Positions 16,946 to 25,778 of a stretch of 64,000 nucleotides of DNA are shown here, one piece after another. A program made the position numbers and the translations under genes. This DNA is from an uncultured Kiritimatiellota bacterium (GTDB taxonomy: Bacteria > Verrucomicrobiota > Kiritimatiellia > RFP12 > DVOR01): NCBI GenBank assembly GCA_944389945.1, contig CALXOF010000006.1, positions 107,680 to 171,679 of the forward strand. The letters run 5' to 3'. The notes beneath the pieces are model-generated. The model saw nothing but the letters and a program-made list of their open reading frames with translations. It was not told where the DNA came from and ran no database searches. How positions within the stretch are numbered: the first letter of the stretch is position 1; the number at the start of each line of letters is the position of its first letter.

Positions 16946-18877
16946 ATGAGCATGGCGACGGATTGGGCGAAGATACTGAACCCTGAGCAGCTGGCGGCGG
17001 TGACCGCCGGCGAGGGGCCGACGTTGGTGCTGGCGGCCGCCGGCACAGGCAAGACGCGCACCCTCACCCACCGTGTGGCCTGGCTTTTGGAGCAGGGCGA
17101 ATCGCCCGACGGCATCCTCCTGCTCACCTTCACCAACCGCGCCGCCCGCGAGATGATGGAGCGCGCCCAGGCCCTCGCCGGCCCCGCCATCGCCACCCTC
17201 TGGTCCGGCACCTTCCACCACGTCTGCCACCGCATCCTCCGCCGCGAGGCCCCCCTCCTCGGCTACCGCCGCGACTTCGCCATCCTCGACCGCGCCGACT
17301 CCCTCTCCCTCCTCAACCGCGGCCTCAAAGACCTCGTCAAAGACACCAAGCACTTCCCTAAGAAGGAGGTCATCGCCTCCCTCATCGGCAAGGCCGCCAA
17401 CACCCAGGGCGACCTCAAAGCCATCCTGGAAAACACCCTCTTCGAGGACCCCGTCGACCCCGCCCAGCTCTTCGCCGTCGCCGAACGCTACGCCGAGGCC
17501 AAGCGCGAAAACAACGCGATGGACTTCGACGACCTCCTCGTCCTCACCCTCCGCCTCTTCCAAGAGCACCCCCAGGTGGCCGACTACTACGCCGCCCGCT
17601 TCCGCCACGTCCTCGTCGACGAATACCAAGACACCAACACCATCCAGGCCCAGCTCGTCGACCGCCTCGCCGCCCGCCACCGCAACCTCATGGCCGTGGG
17701 CGACGACTTCCAGTGCATCTACTCCTGGCGCGGCGCCGACTTCCGCAACATCATGGACTTCCCCAAGCGCTGGCCCGACTGCCGCATCGTCAAGCTCGAG
17801 CGCAACTACCGCTCTGCCCCCGAGATCCTCGCCGTCGCCAACGCCACCATCGCCGGCAACCCCGAGCAATTCCAAAAGACCCTCCTGCCCACGCGCCCCC
17901 CCGCTGGCCGCAAGCCCCTCGTCGCCTTCCTCTACGACGCCGCCGAGCAGAACCAGATGGTCATCCGCCACATCCAGCGCGCCCTCCAGAGCGGCTACCG
18001 CCCCCAAGACATCGCCGTCCTCTACCGCGCCCACTACCACGTCATGGAGCTCGAGCTCGACCTCCGCCGCCTCCGCGTCCCCTACACCCTCACCTCCGGC
18101 CAAGGCATCTTCGAAAGCCTCCACGCCAAAGACGTCATCGCCTACCTCCGCCTCTGCACCGGCGCCCCAGACGCCTTCTCCTTCGCCCGCTGCATGGCCC
18201 TCCTCCCCGGCGTCGGCCCCAAAACCATCGACCGCATCTGGCAGCGCCTCGGCGGATACTTCGACCCCAGCGACGAGACCGCCCGCCTCAAGCTCCTCAC
18301 CCTCCTCCCCAAAAAAGCCCAAGACGACTGGCGCGCCATCGACGCCCTCTCCCAAGACTACCGCCGCGAAGACCTCGACGCCCACGGCGGCCTCGCCATC
18401 CGCCGCTTCCTCGACGGCTGGTACGCCGCCTACCTCCGCCGCACCTACGACAACGCCGAAGACCGCATCCAAGACATCGCCGCCCTCGCCTCCCAAATCG
18501 CCGAAGAACAATCCGTCCCCGACTTCCTCTCCGAAGTCGCCCTCATGAGCAACGTCGACGCCGAAAACGCCGACCCAGACCGCCCCGGCGTCCGCCTCTC
18601 CACCGTCCACCAAGCCAAAGGCCTCGAATGGCCCGTCGTCATCATCATCTGGTGCGACGAAGACATGTTCCCCTCCGCCAAAGCCATCATGGAAGACCAG
18701 GCCCCCGAAGAACGCCGCCTCTTCTACGTCGCCCTCACCCGCGCCAAAGACAGCCTCCTCCTCTGCGTCCCCTCACACCGCCATCCCCCCGGCGGCGGCA
18801 CCGTCGCACTCTTCCCCTCACGCTTCATCAAAGAACTCCCCGCCGACCTCGTCTCCAAACGCTACGGACTCTATTGA
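16946..18877 (+). CDS. UvrD/PcrA-family superfamily 1 DNA helicase
   Basis: A 643-residue SF1A helicase moving 3'-5' on single-stranded DNA, used in repair and replication-fork processing. Motifs in order: LNPEQLAAV (Q motif), AAAGTGKTRTLTHR (Walker A, about 30-43), LLTFTNRAAREM (Ia), VLVDEYQDTN (II, about 225), VGDDFQCIYSWRGAD (III), LERNYRS (IV), LSTVHQAKGLEW (V) and RRLFYVALTRAKDSL (VI). It is a little shorter than E. coli UvrD (720) and lacks the extended C-terminal tail, so a Rep/PcrA/UvrD subgroup cannot be chosen. ATG 16946 and ATG 16952 are both possible. The third-position G/C bias is extreme. The stop codon lies in a 36-base perfect palindrome. Confidence 0.93.
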   Translation: MSMATDWAKILNPEQLAAVTAGEGPTLVLAAAGTGKTRTLTHRVAWLLEQGESPDGILLLTFTNRAAREMMERAQALAGPAIATLWSGTFHHVCHRILRREAPLLGYRRDFAILDRADSLSLLNRGLKDLVKDTKHFPKKEVIASLIGKAANTQGDLKAILENTLFEDPVDPAQLFAVAERYAEAKRENNAMDFDDLLVLTLRLFQEHPQVADYYAARFRHVLVDEYQDTNTIQAQLVDRLAARHRNLMAVGDDFQCIYSWRGADFRNIMDFPKRWPDCRIVKLERNYRSAPEILAVANATIAGNPEQFQKTLLPTRPPAGRKPLVAFLYDAAEQNQMVIRHIQRALQSGYRPQDIAVLYRAHYHVMELELDLRRLRVPYTLTSGQGIFESLHAKDVIAYLRLCTGAPDAFSFARCMALLPGVGPKTIDRIWQRLGGYFDPSDETARLKLLTLLPKKAQDDWRAIDALSQDYRREDLDAHGGLAIRRFLDGWYAAYLRRTYDNAEDRIQDIAALASQIAEEQSVPDFLSEVALMSNVDAENADPDRPGVRLSTVHQAKGLEWPVVIIIWCDEDMFPSAKAIMEDQAPEERRLFYVALTRAKDSLLLCVPSHRHPPGGGTVALFPSRFIKELPADLVSKRYGLY

Positions 18878-18904
18878 GTGGCGGCTAGCCGCCACTCAAT
18901 AGAG
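18869..18904. other. 36-base perfect palindrome spanning the helicase stop codon
   Basis: From CTCTATTGAGTGGCGGCT to its exact complement, with no loop. It includes the last codons Gly-Leu-Tyr and TGA (18875-18877). It may end transcription without a T run or protect the 3' end. Confidence 0.7.
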
Positions 18905-19054
18905 GAAGCTTGGAGGTTTGGAAGCTTGGCTTTCATGGTGAGGCTTCGCCCCACACCCCTTCTATAGAAGCTCATCCGCACCCCGCACGCCGAGGGTGGG
19001 GTGCCCATTTCGGGCACTCCTGCCTCTCCTGTCGCACCCTTAAAGCCCCTTTCT

Positions 19055-19141
19055 GAGACCCTATAGGGGTCCGCGGTCAACCACTATAGTGGTCGGGGTC
19101 GAGACCCTATAGTGGTCCATGGCCGACCCCTATAGGGTCTC
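19055..19141. repeat. Palindrome block P2
   Basis: Four units: GAGACCCTATAGGGGTC, CAACCACTATAGTGGTC, GAGACCCTATAGTGGTC and CGACCCCTATAGGGTCTC, between convergent genes. The rest of 18905-19260 holds an E-type GGAAGCTTGGAGG string and otherwise nothing I can identify. Confidence 0.85.
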
Positions 19142-19263
19142 ACCAACACCCCCTCCCGCGCCGTCCATCGCCTCTTCATCCTGGAATTGCCCCCGCAGCC
19201 TCACAAATCCAAGGCCAAACCCGCCGCCACCGAAACCTTCTTTGCAGGCTGATGGAGGGCGAT

Positions 19264-19289
19264 GAAAAAGGGCGCGGAAATCCGCGCCC
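19264..19289 (-). terminator. Terminator of the TerB/glycine-zipper cluster
   Basis: On the minus strand GGGCGCGGA and TCCGCGCCC pair around two bases, followed by TTTTT; it lies 30 bases after the stop of the last gene of the cluster. Confidence 0.85.
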
Positions 19290-19319
19290 TGGGTCTTGGA
19301 AGGGGCGAGTGGCAGTCGA

Positions 19320-20240
19320 TTATTCGTCGAAAGCCACCTCTATCAGCTCTTCCATGCGCACGTCATCGATGCCGAGCTTCTCGGCGAGCGCCTCCAGGTC
19401 GGCACGCTCCTTGTCATCGATCTCGCCGTCGTTGGAGACGTAACGGCGGGCACGCTTGAGGAAGAGCGTCTCCTCGCGCGTGAGCTCGTCCTCGTCCGAC
19501 TCCTCGTCATCATCGTCCGGTGCCTCAAGCGCGCCATACACTTCGTCGTCATCATCGTCTGAAGCGCCAAAGTCGATGGCATCCATCAGCTCCTCCAGCT
19601 GGGACGCAAGCTTATCGTCATCGAGTGCGAGTTCTATCTGATGCCAATATTCCAGCAGCTCCTTGACTTCCTCTGGATTCGCGACTTGGTTTCTGATGGA
19701 GCCGGGAAGCGAGAGATAGCCAGTCGCGAAGTCGATGGCGGCAGGAGTGGCGAACGTGCAATTGTAGTTCGTCTTCTCCGGAGTGCCATTCGCAAAGGCC
19801 TGGGCGGCGATGCCGGCGGAAATCTTGCACCACCCCCACCCCTGCTGAATCATTTCGATGCCATTCGGATACCGCAATGCCTTGCGCATGTCGTCCTCGT
19901 CCAGCCACACTTCGTCTGAAGTGTCTGCCGGATAATGCTTCTCGAAACCATCCACCGCGCCGCAATCATCATTCGAGGCATAGACCCACATCCCGCCAAC
20001 AAAGTGAACGTTGGTCGTGTCGTCGTCGTCATCGATTTTGATCTCGTAGACGCACTCCCAAGGGATTGTCAGGTCAGATTCCGCCAGGTAGACACCGTCC
20101 GGGGTGAATACAATGGCCAGCTGCCCATCCTTGTCTTCTTTGCCAAGCCATGCGCCAATGCTCGCGCCAATGGCCGCACCCAGCGGCCCGCCGAGCAAGC
20201 CAATGCCGGCGCCAATCATCGCACCTGAAACTGCACCCAT
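19320..20240 (-). CDS. Glycine-zipper protein with acidic middle and TerB-like C-terminus
   Basis: A 306-residue protein of unknown function, last of a four-gene cluster. Residues 1-33 are a glycine-zipper hydrophobic segment (GAMIGAGIGLLGGPLGAAIG) likely to enter the membrane. A middle region (about 40-200) has alternating beta-like segments with VYLAESDLTIPW and GWGWCKISAGIAAQAF. Residues about 215-260 are strongly acidic (DDDDDEV, DDDDEESDEDE). The last 45 residues (RARRYVSNDGEIDDKERADLEALAEKLGI) resemble the TerB fold, whose acidic loops bind metal. ATG 20240 has CGGAG 7 bases upstream. The gap of 182 bases to the gene before it contains a GCGGTGAC/GTCACCGC inverted repeat, so this gene may also be transcribed separately. 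I do not recognise the whole protein. Confidence 0.75.
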   Translation of the reverse strand: MGAVSGAMIGAGIGLLGGPLGAAIGASIGAWLGKEDKDGQLAIVFTPDGVYLAESDLTIPWECVYEIKIDDDDDTTNVHFVGGMWVYASNDDCGAVDGFEKHYPADTSDEVWLDEDDMRKALRYPNGIEMIQQGWGWCKISAGIAAQAFANGTPEKTNYNCTFATPAAIDFATGYLSLPGSIRNQVANPEEVKELLEYWHQIELALDDDKLASQLEELMDAIDFGASDDDDDEVYGALEAPDDDDEESDEDELTREETLFLKRARRYVSNDGEIDDKERADLEALAEKLGIDDVRMEELIEVAFDE

Positions 20241-20422
20241 GTGTGAACTCCGTTTCTCTTGCGCGGCGTACGTGTGGTAATCTTGCCGCAGAACCGCGGC
20301 CTGCGGTGACAGGCACGCCGCCTTCCGTCACCGCGAGCAGGGTGGCCGGGGCCAACCTTCTCTCTTCGTAAAAGGGGTGTCCCCACACCGTGCCCTTGCG
20401 CCCGGCGTGGGAGAATCATGGC

Positions 20423-21424
20423 TTAGGCCGCGGCTCCAAGCCACTGCTTGACCATGGTGAGGACCTTCTTGGACTTCTGGGTGACGCAGAGGCCTTTCTC
20501 GGCGAGAATGTTCACCTCGACGAGCACGCGGAGCATCTGATAAGTCGAAACCGTCGCGACGACCAGGTTCTGTTCCTCTGCCGTGTACGTGCGATAGTCC
20601 GTGCCGCGCGTCCGGACGAGCTCGACCAAGCCCTCCAATTGCGGGCGGAAGAACTTGGCCACTTGGTCCGTCAGCGTGATGTAACGCTCCGCCTGACGGG
20701 TCACGCCTGCCAGCTTTGCAACGACAGTGTCCGTCTCCGCCTTGGTCTTGCGCGCCTGGGCCAGGTTGCCTTTCGCCTGCTCCAACGCTTTCTGGGCCTG
20801 GGCATTGACAATAACGCCAAAGAGGGCCAACGCAGGAGCCGCGACGAGGCCGCCCAGGACAAGTGTCCCCGCCGCCACACCGCCGCCGCCGGCCGCGAGC
20901 GTGCCGCCGCCCAGCCAGGCAAGCGTGGCATTCGTCGCCGCGGCCCCGGAGAGCGTGCCGATGGCCGTTCCCGTGGAGGCCGAGGCAAGCAGTCCAACCG
21001 CGCCATAGGTGCCGTACGCGAGGGCGGCGCCGGCCGTCAGGCCGCCGACCAAGCCGCCTGCGACCTTCTCAAACGCCAAGGTGGCGACTTTGACCTCGTC
21101 AATGTCAAACGGTTGGATAAGGGGCTCATCCGTCAGCTTCAGGTCGCGCTTGTCGAAGTTGCGAATCTTCGCGAAGGTTCTGTAGAAGCTCGAGAAGAGC
21201 CCCTTCTGAATCATGAAGCGCTTTCTGCCAAGCGTCTCTAGGCGGGTGCGCAGCCGTTCCCGTGCGAAGGAGGCTTCGTATTTGGCCTGATTGATCAGAT
21301 CTTCCGCCTCTTTGTTGCGCACCTTGGCCTTGGAATTGGCGTCCCAAGCATCATACGCTTTCTTTCCGCCAAAGAGTACCGAGCCAAGAAAAATAGCGGC
21401 GGGGATAAACAGAGGAAGTGGCAT
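20423..21424 (-). CDS. Glycine-rich membrane protein of unknown function
   Basis: 333 residues. An N-terminal hydrophobic segment (PLFIPAAIFLGSVLFGGKKAYDAWD) is followed by a coiled-coil stretch (about 30-75), then a long glycine/alanine-rich hydrophobic core of about 110 residues containing GTAIGTLSGAAATNATLAWLGGG-type sequence, interrupted after GTLSGAAATNATLAW, and a second helical region up to the end. I recall close relatives of this core in many bacteria, always without an assigned function. Membrane association is likely; pore formation or a lipid-embedded scaffold is conceivable but unproven. ATG 21424 has AGGAG 7 bases upstream, 18 bases after the TerB-like gene, so the two are one transcript. 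Confidence 0.78.
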   Translation of the reverse strand: MPLPLFIPAAIFLGSVLFGGKKAYDAWDANSKAKVRNKEAEDLINQAKYEASFARERLRTRLETLGRKRFMIQKGLFSSFYRTFAKIRNFDKRDLKLTDEPLIQPFDIDEVKVATLAFEKVAGGLVGGLTAGAALAYGTYGAVGLLASASTGTAIGTLSGAAATNATLAWLGGGTLAAGGGGVAAGTLVLGGLVAAPALALFGVIVNAQAQKALEQAKGNLAQARKTKAETDTVVAKLAGVTRQAERYITLTDQVAKFFRPQLEGLVELVRTRGTDYRTYTAEEQNLVVATVSTYQMLRVLVEVNILAEKGLCVTQKSKKVLTMVKQWLGAAA

Positions 21425-21442
21425 TGTCGTTCTCCTTTCTGA

Positions 21443-22075
21443 TTAGTTACCTTCCACGAAGGCACTGAGGCTCTCGGCCTCAAAGTCACGCAAATCCTGA
21501 TAGTTCTGGCGGTCGTCGTCATCCGTGGCGGCTTCCACCTTGGCGCTCAGCTCACAGATTTTGAGAATCCGCTCCTCAAGCTCCTTGAGGAAGTCGCCCG
21601 AGATGCACGGGAAACAGGCGTTCACGCCCTTCTGGAGCATCTTCACGGCGAGACGCTCGATGGAGGTGTACGCACGGTCTGTGCAGCAAATGCCAATCCA
21701 GACGGCGAACGCGCTGCGTATCGCCAATTCGCTCTTCATGATGGCCGCCAGGCTGGGCATCGCCTTCGCGGCAAAGACCTTCAGGAAGGTGTTATCCTCC
21801 GTCAGGAAGGCCTTGTCCTCGGCCGCCTCCGTATAGAAGGCGCGCAACGCCAAGAGCTTTCGGGCCTCTTCGGCGACATCCTCCACATAGGCCATCCCTT
21901 CGGGCGTCGTGTAGTGCTCGCCCAGGAGCCGCTTCATGATGGCGCGGAACTGCGCCTGTTCGCGCTCGCAGATGGTCCCATCGATCGCGGTGAGCAGGTA
22001 GGCCACCTTCAGGATGGCCTTGGCCTGCTCCAGCTCGATGGCAAGGCCATCGTCAGTCTTCGTGTCGTCTGCCAT
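21443..22075 (-). CDS. TerB-like helical protein
   Basis: A 210-residue, all-helical protein. Residues 12-50 (IELEQAKAILKVAYLLTAIDGTICEREQAQFRAIM) resemble the first half of the TerB/tellurite-resistance fold, in which two EF-hand-like acidic segments bind metal; here the acidic residues are D and E of AIDGTICERE. The remainder has more helices and several cysteines (ICCTDRA, ACFPCISGD). TerB proteins occur in membrane-linked stress and defence gene clusters described by comparative genomics; I infer a similar bridging role here. ATG 22075 has AAAGGAC 7 bases upstream. It lies 24 bases after the preceding gene and 18 before the next, a tight operon. Confidence 0.72.
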   Translation of the reverse strand: MADDTKTDDGLAIELEQAKAILKVAYLLTAIDGTICEREQAQFRAIMKRLLGEHYTTPEGMAYVEDVAEEARKLLALRAFYTEAAEDKAFLTEDNTFLKVFAAKAMPSLAAIMKSELAIRSAFAVWIGICCTDRAYTSIERLAVKMLQKGVNACFPCISGDFLKELEERILKICELSAKVEAATDDDDRQNYQDLRDFEAESLSAFVEGN

Positions 22076-22099
22076 GTGTCTGTCCTTTCTTTCTTGTCG

Positions 22100-23659
22100 C
22101 TACAAACCAAAAGGAATTTCGGGGTGCGACATGAGGTTGTTGAACTCCTCTTTGTTCGCGTACGCCGGCGTTCCCCCAAGATGCTCGATGACCGCGTTCG
22201 TTCCGGCGATGTACCCATCGATGTCGCCATTGTCAAGGCACGCCTTGATGAAGCCGAACGAGAACCGGAAGAAGCGATCCTCCGCCTGGAAGTAACGCCG
22301 CATATCGGCCTCGATCTCGGCGCGGCACTTGCGCGTGAACGCGATGGCCGCTTCGCATTCCCTCTCAATCCGGATACGTTCCTCCCGCGCGAGCTTGGCC
22401 CCCACCAAGCCGTCCCGGAGCACCGCGTAGGTCGCATTCCCCAGGTAATAGCCAAACATGCTCCCGGCCAACGCGCCAACCACCGGGATTGGGCAAATCG
22501 CCTGGCCAATCGCGGCATAGACGGCGCTCGTGGACATGGAGTAACCCTTGACGCCCAGCTCCTCGATGCACTGCGCGCCATCGATCTCGCCGCGGACATA
22601 GCGCGTCATGGTCTTGCCGATTTCCCACACCGTCGTCACGATGTACGAAGGCAAATTGCTCTTGGCGAGCGAACGAATCATGGCCGAAGAAGCATTCCGC
22701 GCCGTCCCGCCAATCACGGCACCCGCAAAGGCCGTGGCATAAGACATGCCCCCCGCGAGTGCCGTATCCTTGGCCACGTCAACTGCGGCATCCTCAATCT
22801 TCTTCTCCCCGCGAAAGACCGCGGTCAGATTGGTGATGATGGAGACCCCGCCGCCGATTGCCGCGCCCATCCCCGCCTGCGCCTTGCCGGCCTGATGGGC
22901 ATCCCGCAAAATCCCCTTCGCCGTCACCCACCCCGGCTTCGTGACGGCCTGCTGCGCCTCCGCGTTGGTCACCTTGCTCTGGCGCAGGTTCCGGTCAATC
23001 CGCTTAAGCTTCTCCAGCTCCGCCTGACGCGTCTCCAACGCCTTGGCGTTTTCCCCCGCCTCCAGCTTCGCGATTTGCGCCTCCACCTTCTCAATCCGCT
23101 TCGCGAGCGCCTCCTTCACGCCGTCGTAATAATCCTTCGGCACCACCAGCTTGCAATTGCTCTCCACATACTTCTCGCACGATTTGCCGCTCAGGATTTT
23201 CAGACAATCCTCGGGCGTCTTCCCGCGAAACTTCAATTGCGCACTGCTGCCCGGAACCGGATTGCCCGACGCATCCACCTTGCTCGTGATGTCATAGAGC
23301 GGGTCGTTCACATGCCCCGGCAAGTCGTCCACGCGCTGCGTGGTGGGCTTCCTCCCCGCCTGCGCCTCGGCCGCACGGCGCTCCGCGACCTCCAACACCT
23401 CGGCACTATAGCCCGCCTTTGCCTTCAGCTCGGCATAATAACGCTTGGGATCCTTGAGCGGGTCCGCGCTGATTTTGTAATTCGAGACATCCTTCAGACT
23501 GGTGTGCAGCCACTTGCCCAGCTCATTGTCGATGCCGGAATAAGCGACCAGACGCTCCCGCACCCCCGCGCCATAACGCGCGACGGTCTCCGCGGATGCC
23601 GCGGAAATCATCACGTTCGGGAGCGATTCAGTCTCCACCTTGCTCTTTGTGCGACCCAT
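22100..23659 (-). CDS. Large membrane-associated protein, first gene of the TerB/glycine-zipper cluster
   Basis: 519 residues, function unknown. Residues 1-150 are hydrophilic. A charged coiled coil follows (about 155-225, KRIEKVEAQIAKLEAGE ... LEKLKRIDRNLR). The second half has three glycine-rich hydrophobic segments: AGMGAAIGGGVSIITN, TAFAGAVIGGTARNAS and PIPVVGALAGSMFGYYLGN. The C-terminal 100 residues are helical and charged (REERIRIERECEAAI, YFQAEDRFFRFSFGFIK). The arrangement recalls membrane-inserting toxins and effectors, but I see no catalytic motif. I chose ATG 23659 (MGRTKSK) with GGATGAGG just upstream; thirty earlier codons are open without a ribosome binding site. Nothing nearby shows transfer, and base use is slightly less GC-biased than in the flanking housekeeping genes. 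Confidence 0.75.
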   Translation of the reverse strand: MGRTKSKVETESLPNVMISAASAETVARYGAGVRERLVAYSGIDNELGKWLHTSLKDVSNYKISADPLKDPKRYYAELKAKAGYSAEVLEVAERRAAEAQAGRKPTTQRVDDLPGHVNDPLYDITSKVDASGNPVPGSSAQLKFRGKTPEDCLKILSGKSCEKYVESNCKLVVPKDYYDGVKEALAKRIEKVEAQIAKLEAGENAKALETRQAELEKLKRIDRNLRQSKVTNAEAQQAVTKPGWVTAKGILRDAHQAGKAQAGMGAAIGGGVSIITNLTAVFRGEKKIEDAAVDVAKDTALAGGMSYATAFAGAVIGGTARNASSAMIRSLAKSNLPSYIVTTVWEIGKTMTRYVRGEIDGAQCIEELGVKGYSMSTSAVYAAIGQAICPIPVVGALAGSMFGYYLGNATYAVLRDGLVGAKLAREERIRIERECEAAIAFTRKCRAEIEADMRRYFQAEDRFFRFSFGFIKACLDNGDIDGYIAGTNAVIEHLGGTPAYANKEEFNNLMSHPEIPFGL

Positions 23660-23845
23660 ATCGGCCTCATCCTGATCATTGGGCACAGCCAAGACAAACC
23701 TTGCCGGCCTTCTTTTATGATATACAGCGAAAAAGGGAAAACGTGACACTTTTTTTACTGTTGCCCAAAAAGTGCCAAATGAGGGCCTTGGCCCGCGCTT
23801 GCTGCTCCCCGATGGGATCGCATCGAGGCTGCAAGGGCCCCTCGC

Positions 23846-23930
23846 GAGACCCTATAAGGGTCCGAGGTGAGACCTTATAAGGGTCCACCCCGAGACCTTA
23901 TAAGGGTCGGAGGTCAACCCTTATAGGGTC
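23846..23930. repeat. Palindrome block P3 (TTATAAGG variant)
   Basis: Four units: GAGACCCTATAAGGGTC, GAGACCTTATAAGGGTC, GAGACCTTATAAGGGTC and CAACCCTTATAGGGTC, every 24-25 bases. Here the CTATAG core is changed mostly to TTATAA with the pairing kept. The block lies between divergent genes. The rest of 23660-23999 has a CACTTTTT/AAAAAGTG inverted repeat (about 23747-23775) and nothing else clear. Confidence 0.85.
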
Positions 23931-23999
23931 CAGTGCCGCCCTTTAAGGGGCGCACAGAGAGCCCTTCCGGAGTTTTGGGCGAAGCGTTCGGGCACACGC

Positions 24000-24028
24000 T
24001 TGACAAGCGGGACGGGGTGCGCTATTGT
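24000..24028 (+). promoter_or_regulatory. Promoter of the ZIP transporter gene
   Basis: TTGACA (24000-24005), a 17-base spacer and TATTGT (24023-24028); start of transcription would lie about 15 bases before ATG 24050. Confidence 0.72.
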
Positions 24029-24049
24029 GAGGGACACAAACGAGGGATT

Positions 24050-24928
24050 ATGGAAACGTTTTTGCTCGCCTTTGCGCTCACCCTGATGGCCGGCCTCTCC
24101 ACAGGCGTCGGCGCGGCCATTGCTTTCTTCGCGCCCAGGGCCAACACCCGCTTCCTCTCCATCTGCACGGGTCTCTCCGCCGGCGTCATGCTCTACGTCT
24201 CCTTCATGGAAATCCTCCCCGAAGCCTTCGAGCAAATCCAGATCGCCGGCTTCGCCGAACGCCCCGCCACCGCCCTCGGCACCCTCGGCTTCTTCCTCGG
24301 CATCGCCCTCATCTTCCTTATCGACCGCCTCGTGCCCGACGCCGAAAACCCCCACGAAACCCACTCCAAAGGCGACTACGTCGCCCTGCGCGACCCCGCC
24401 GAAGCCACCACCCCCGCCGAACGCCGCGCCCTGCGCCGCGCCACCCGCCAGACCCGCCGCAACCTGCTGCGCATGGGCGCCTTCACGGCCCTGGCCATCA
24501 CCATCCACAACTTCCCCGAAGGCCTCTCCACCTTCCTCGCCGCGCTGGTCGATCCGCACCTGGGCATCGTCATCGCCATTGCCATCGCCCTCCACAACAT
24601 CCCCGAGGGCATCTCCGTCTCCGTGCCGATTTACTACGCCACCGGCAACCGCCGCCGCGCCTTCGTCTGGAGCTGCCTCGCCGGCTTCGCCGAACCCATC
24701 GGCGCACTCTTCCTCTGGGCCGTCCTCGCCGCCTGCAACGGCGCCATCTTCTTCGAACCCCCGCCGATGCTCATGGGCCTCGTCTCCGGCGCCGTCGCCG
24801 GCATCATGGTCTTCATCAGCCTCGACGAACTCCTCCCCGCCTCCCGCGCCTACGGCAAAGGCCACGACTCCCTCTATGGCCTCGTCGCCGGCATGGCCAT
24901 CATGGCCCTCTCCCTCTTATTGTTTTAA
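24050..24928 (+). CDS. ZIP-family divalent metal transporter, ZupT-like
   Basis: A 292-residue inner-membrane protein with about eight hydrophobic segments that takes up zinc and related divalent ions. The family signatures are present in helices IV and V: ITIHNFPEGLSTFL and IALHNIPEGISVSVP, whose His, Asn and Glu form the metal site. A long charged loop with His (NPHETHSK) lies between helices III and IV, and residues AGFAEPIGA and FISLDELLP are also typical. It is about 30 residues longer than E. coli ZupT because of this loop. I start at ATG 24050 (METFLLAF) with GAGGG close upstream. The last 45 bases and 27 bases downstream recur at 27346-27417. Confidence 0.92.
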   Translation: METFLLAFALTLMAGLSTGVGAAIAFFAPRANTRFLSICTGLSAGVMLYVSFMEILPEAFEQIQIAGFAERPATALGTLGFFLGIALIFLIDRLVPDAENPHETHSKGDYVALRDPAEATTPAERRALRRATRQTRRNLLRMGAFTALAITIHNFPEGLSTFLAALVDPHLGIVIAIAIALHNIPEGISVSVPIYYATGNRRRAFVWSCLAGFAEPIGALFLWAVLAACNGAIFFEPPPMLMGLVSGAVAGIMVFISLDELLPASRAYGKGHDSLYGLVAGMAIMALSLLLF

Positions 24929-24929
24929 G

Positions 24930-25630
24930 GGCGCTCCTCCAGAGCGACAGGCAAGGCCCGCAAGGCCCCAGTACTGTCCGGGGAACTTTTTCCGCGAAGA
25001 CGGTCTTGCGAGGAAACCTTGCTAGCTTCATCGCACCCATTGGTCGCGCCGCCCTTGGGATTTCCACGCTATCGCGCCCCTAAAGGGGCGCTCAAAGGGC
25101 TAACACCGGGTCAAACCTGGTGATTGGCACCATGCTCTCTTGCCAGAAATCTACCCAAATGGCAGCTGAGCGGCTTAGAGGCCGGTGAATGTATCATACA
25201 CCCTTCCAAAGACCTGTCATTTGACTCCTCTAAATCAATATCAACCCCACTTTCTATAGTAAGATAGCCCATCATTAAGACCTGTCATTACGTGGAAGTT
25301 TAGAGGCTTGGTTGTTCTGTCCATCCACTCCGCCTGGCACGCGCTTGCTACGCGTTCCGTGGCCGTGGAGGTTTGTCCCTTCGCGCCGCCTTCCTTTGCG
25401 TCTCTTTGTGGTTCTTTGTGTTCTTTGTGATAGCCGCGCAGCGTGAGGCCTGTCCAAACTTCCAAGCCTCCAAGCTTTCAAACTTCCGCATCCTCTTTTT
25501 GGCGTAGGAAAGTGGGGCGCGGGAGGGCGCACGACCGTGCGCCCGGCGTTAGCGCCCCACCTTTCCTACAAGCGTTGTGTCTTTGCGCTTCCTAATTTTC
25601 CCCGGACAGTATTGGCAGTTACCGTCTCAT
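24930..25630. repeat. Intergenic region, possible remnant of a mobile element plus modules D and E
   Basis: No gene. TACTGTCCGGGGAA (24972-24985) and its exact complement (25598-25611) frame 640 bases like terminal inverted repeats. Inside are a GAAGACGGTCTTGC string that recurs in reverse near 63020, a locally AT-rich stretch (25190-25300) with AAGACCTGTCATT twice, then E and D strings (25300-25490). No transposase frame survives. Confidence 0.5.
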
Positions 25631-25633
25631 TGT

Positions 25634-25732
25634 GTCATTTCACCTCCAGATTTACCCTGCCTTTTTGTCATTTCGCCTCCGGATTTACCTTGTCTTTTTG
25701 TCATTTCGCCGTCAGATTTACCTTGTCTTTTT
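25634..25732 (+). repeat. Three tandem 33-base repeats
   Basis: Units start at 25634, 25667 and 25700; each begins GTCATTTC, has a GATTTACC centre and ends in CTTTTT. They lie 47 bases before the next gene and may be protein-binding sites or a slippage product. Confidence 0.85.
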
Positions 25733-25778
25733 GCGCGAAGTTGGTTATCATACGGAACTGTCAGGGAAGTAACAGGCT

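Noticed and set aside
21914..23746. A 610-codon plus-strand frame opposite the first gene of the TerB cluster
   Set aside because: Arg/Leu-rich without domain; the minus-strand frame has a good ribosome binding site and sensible membrane segments.
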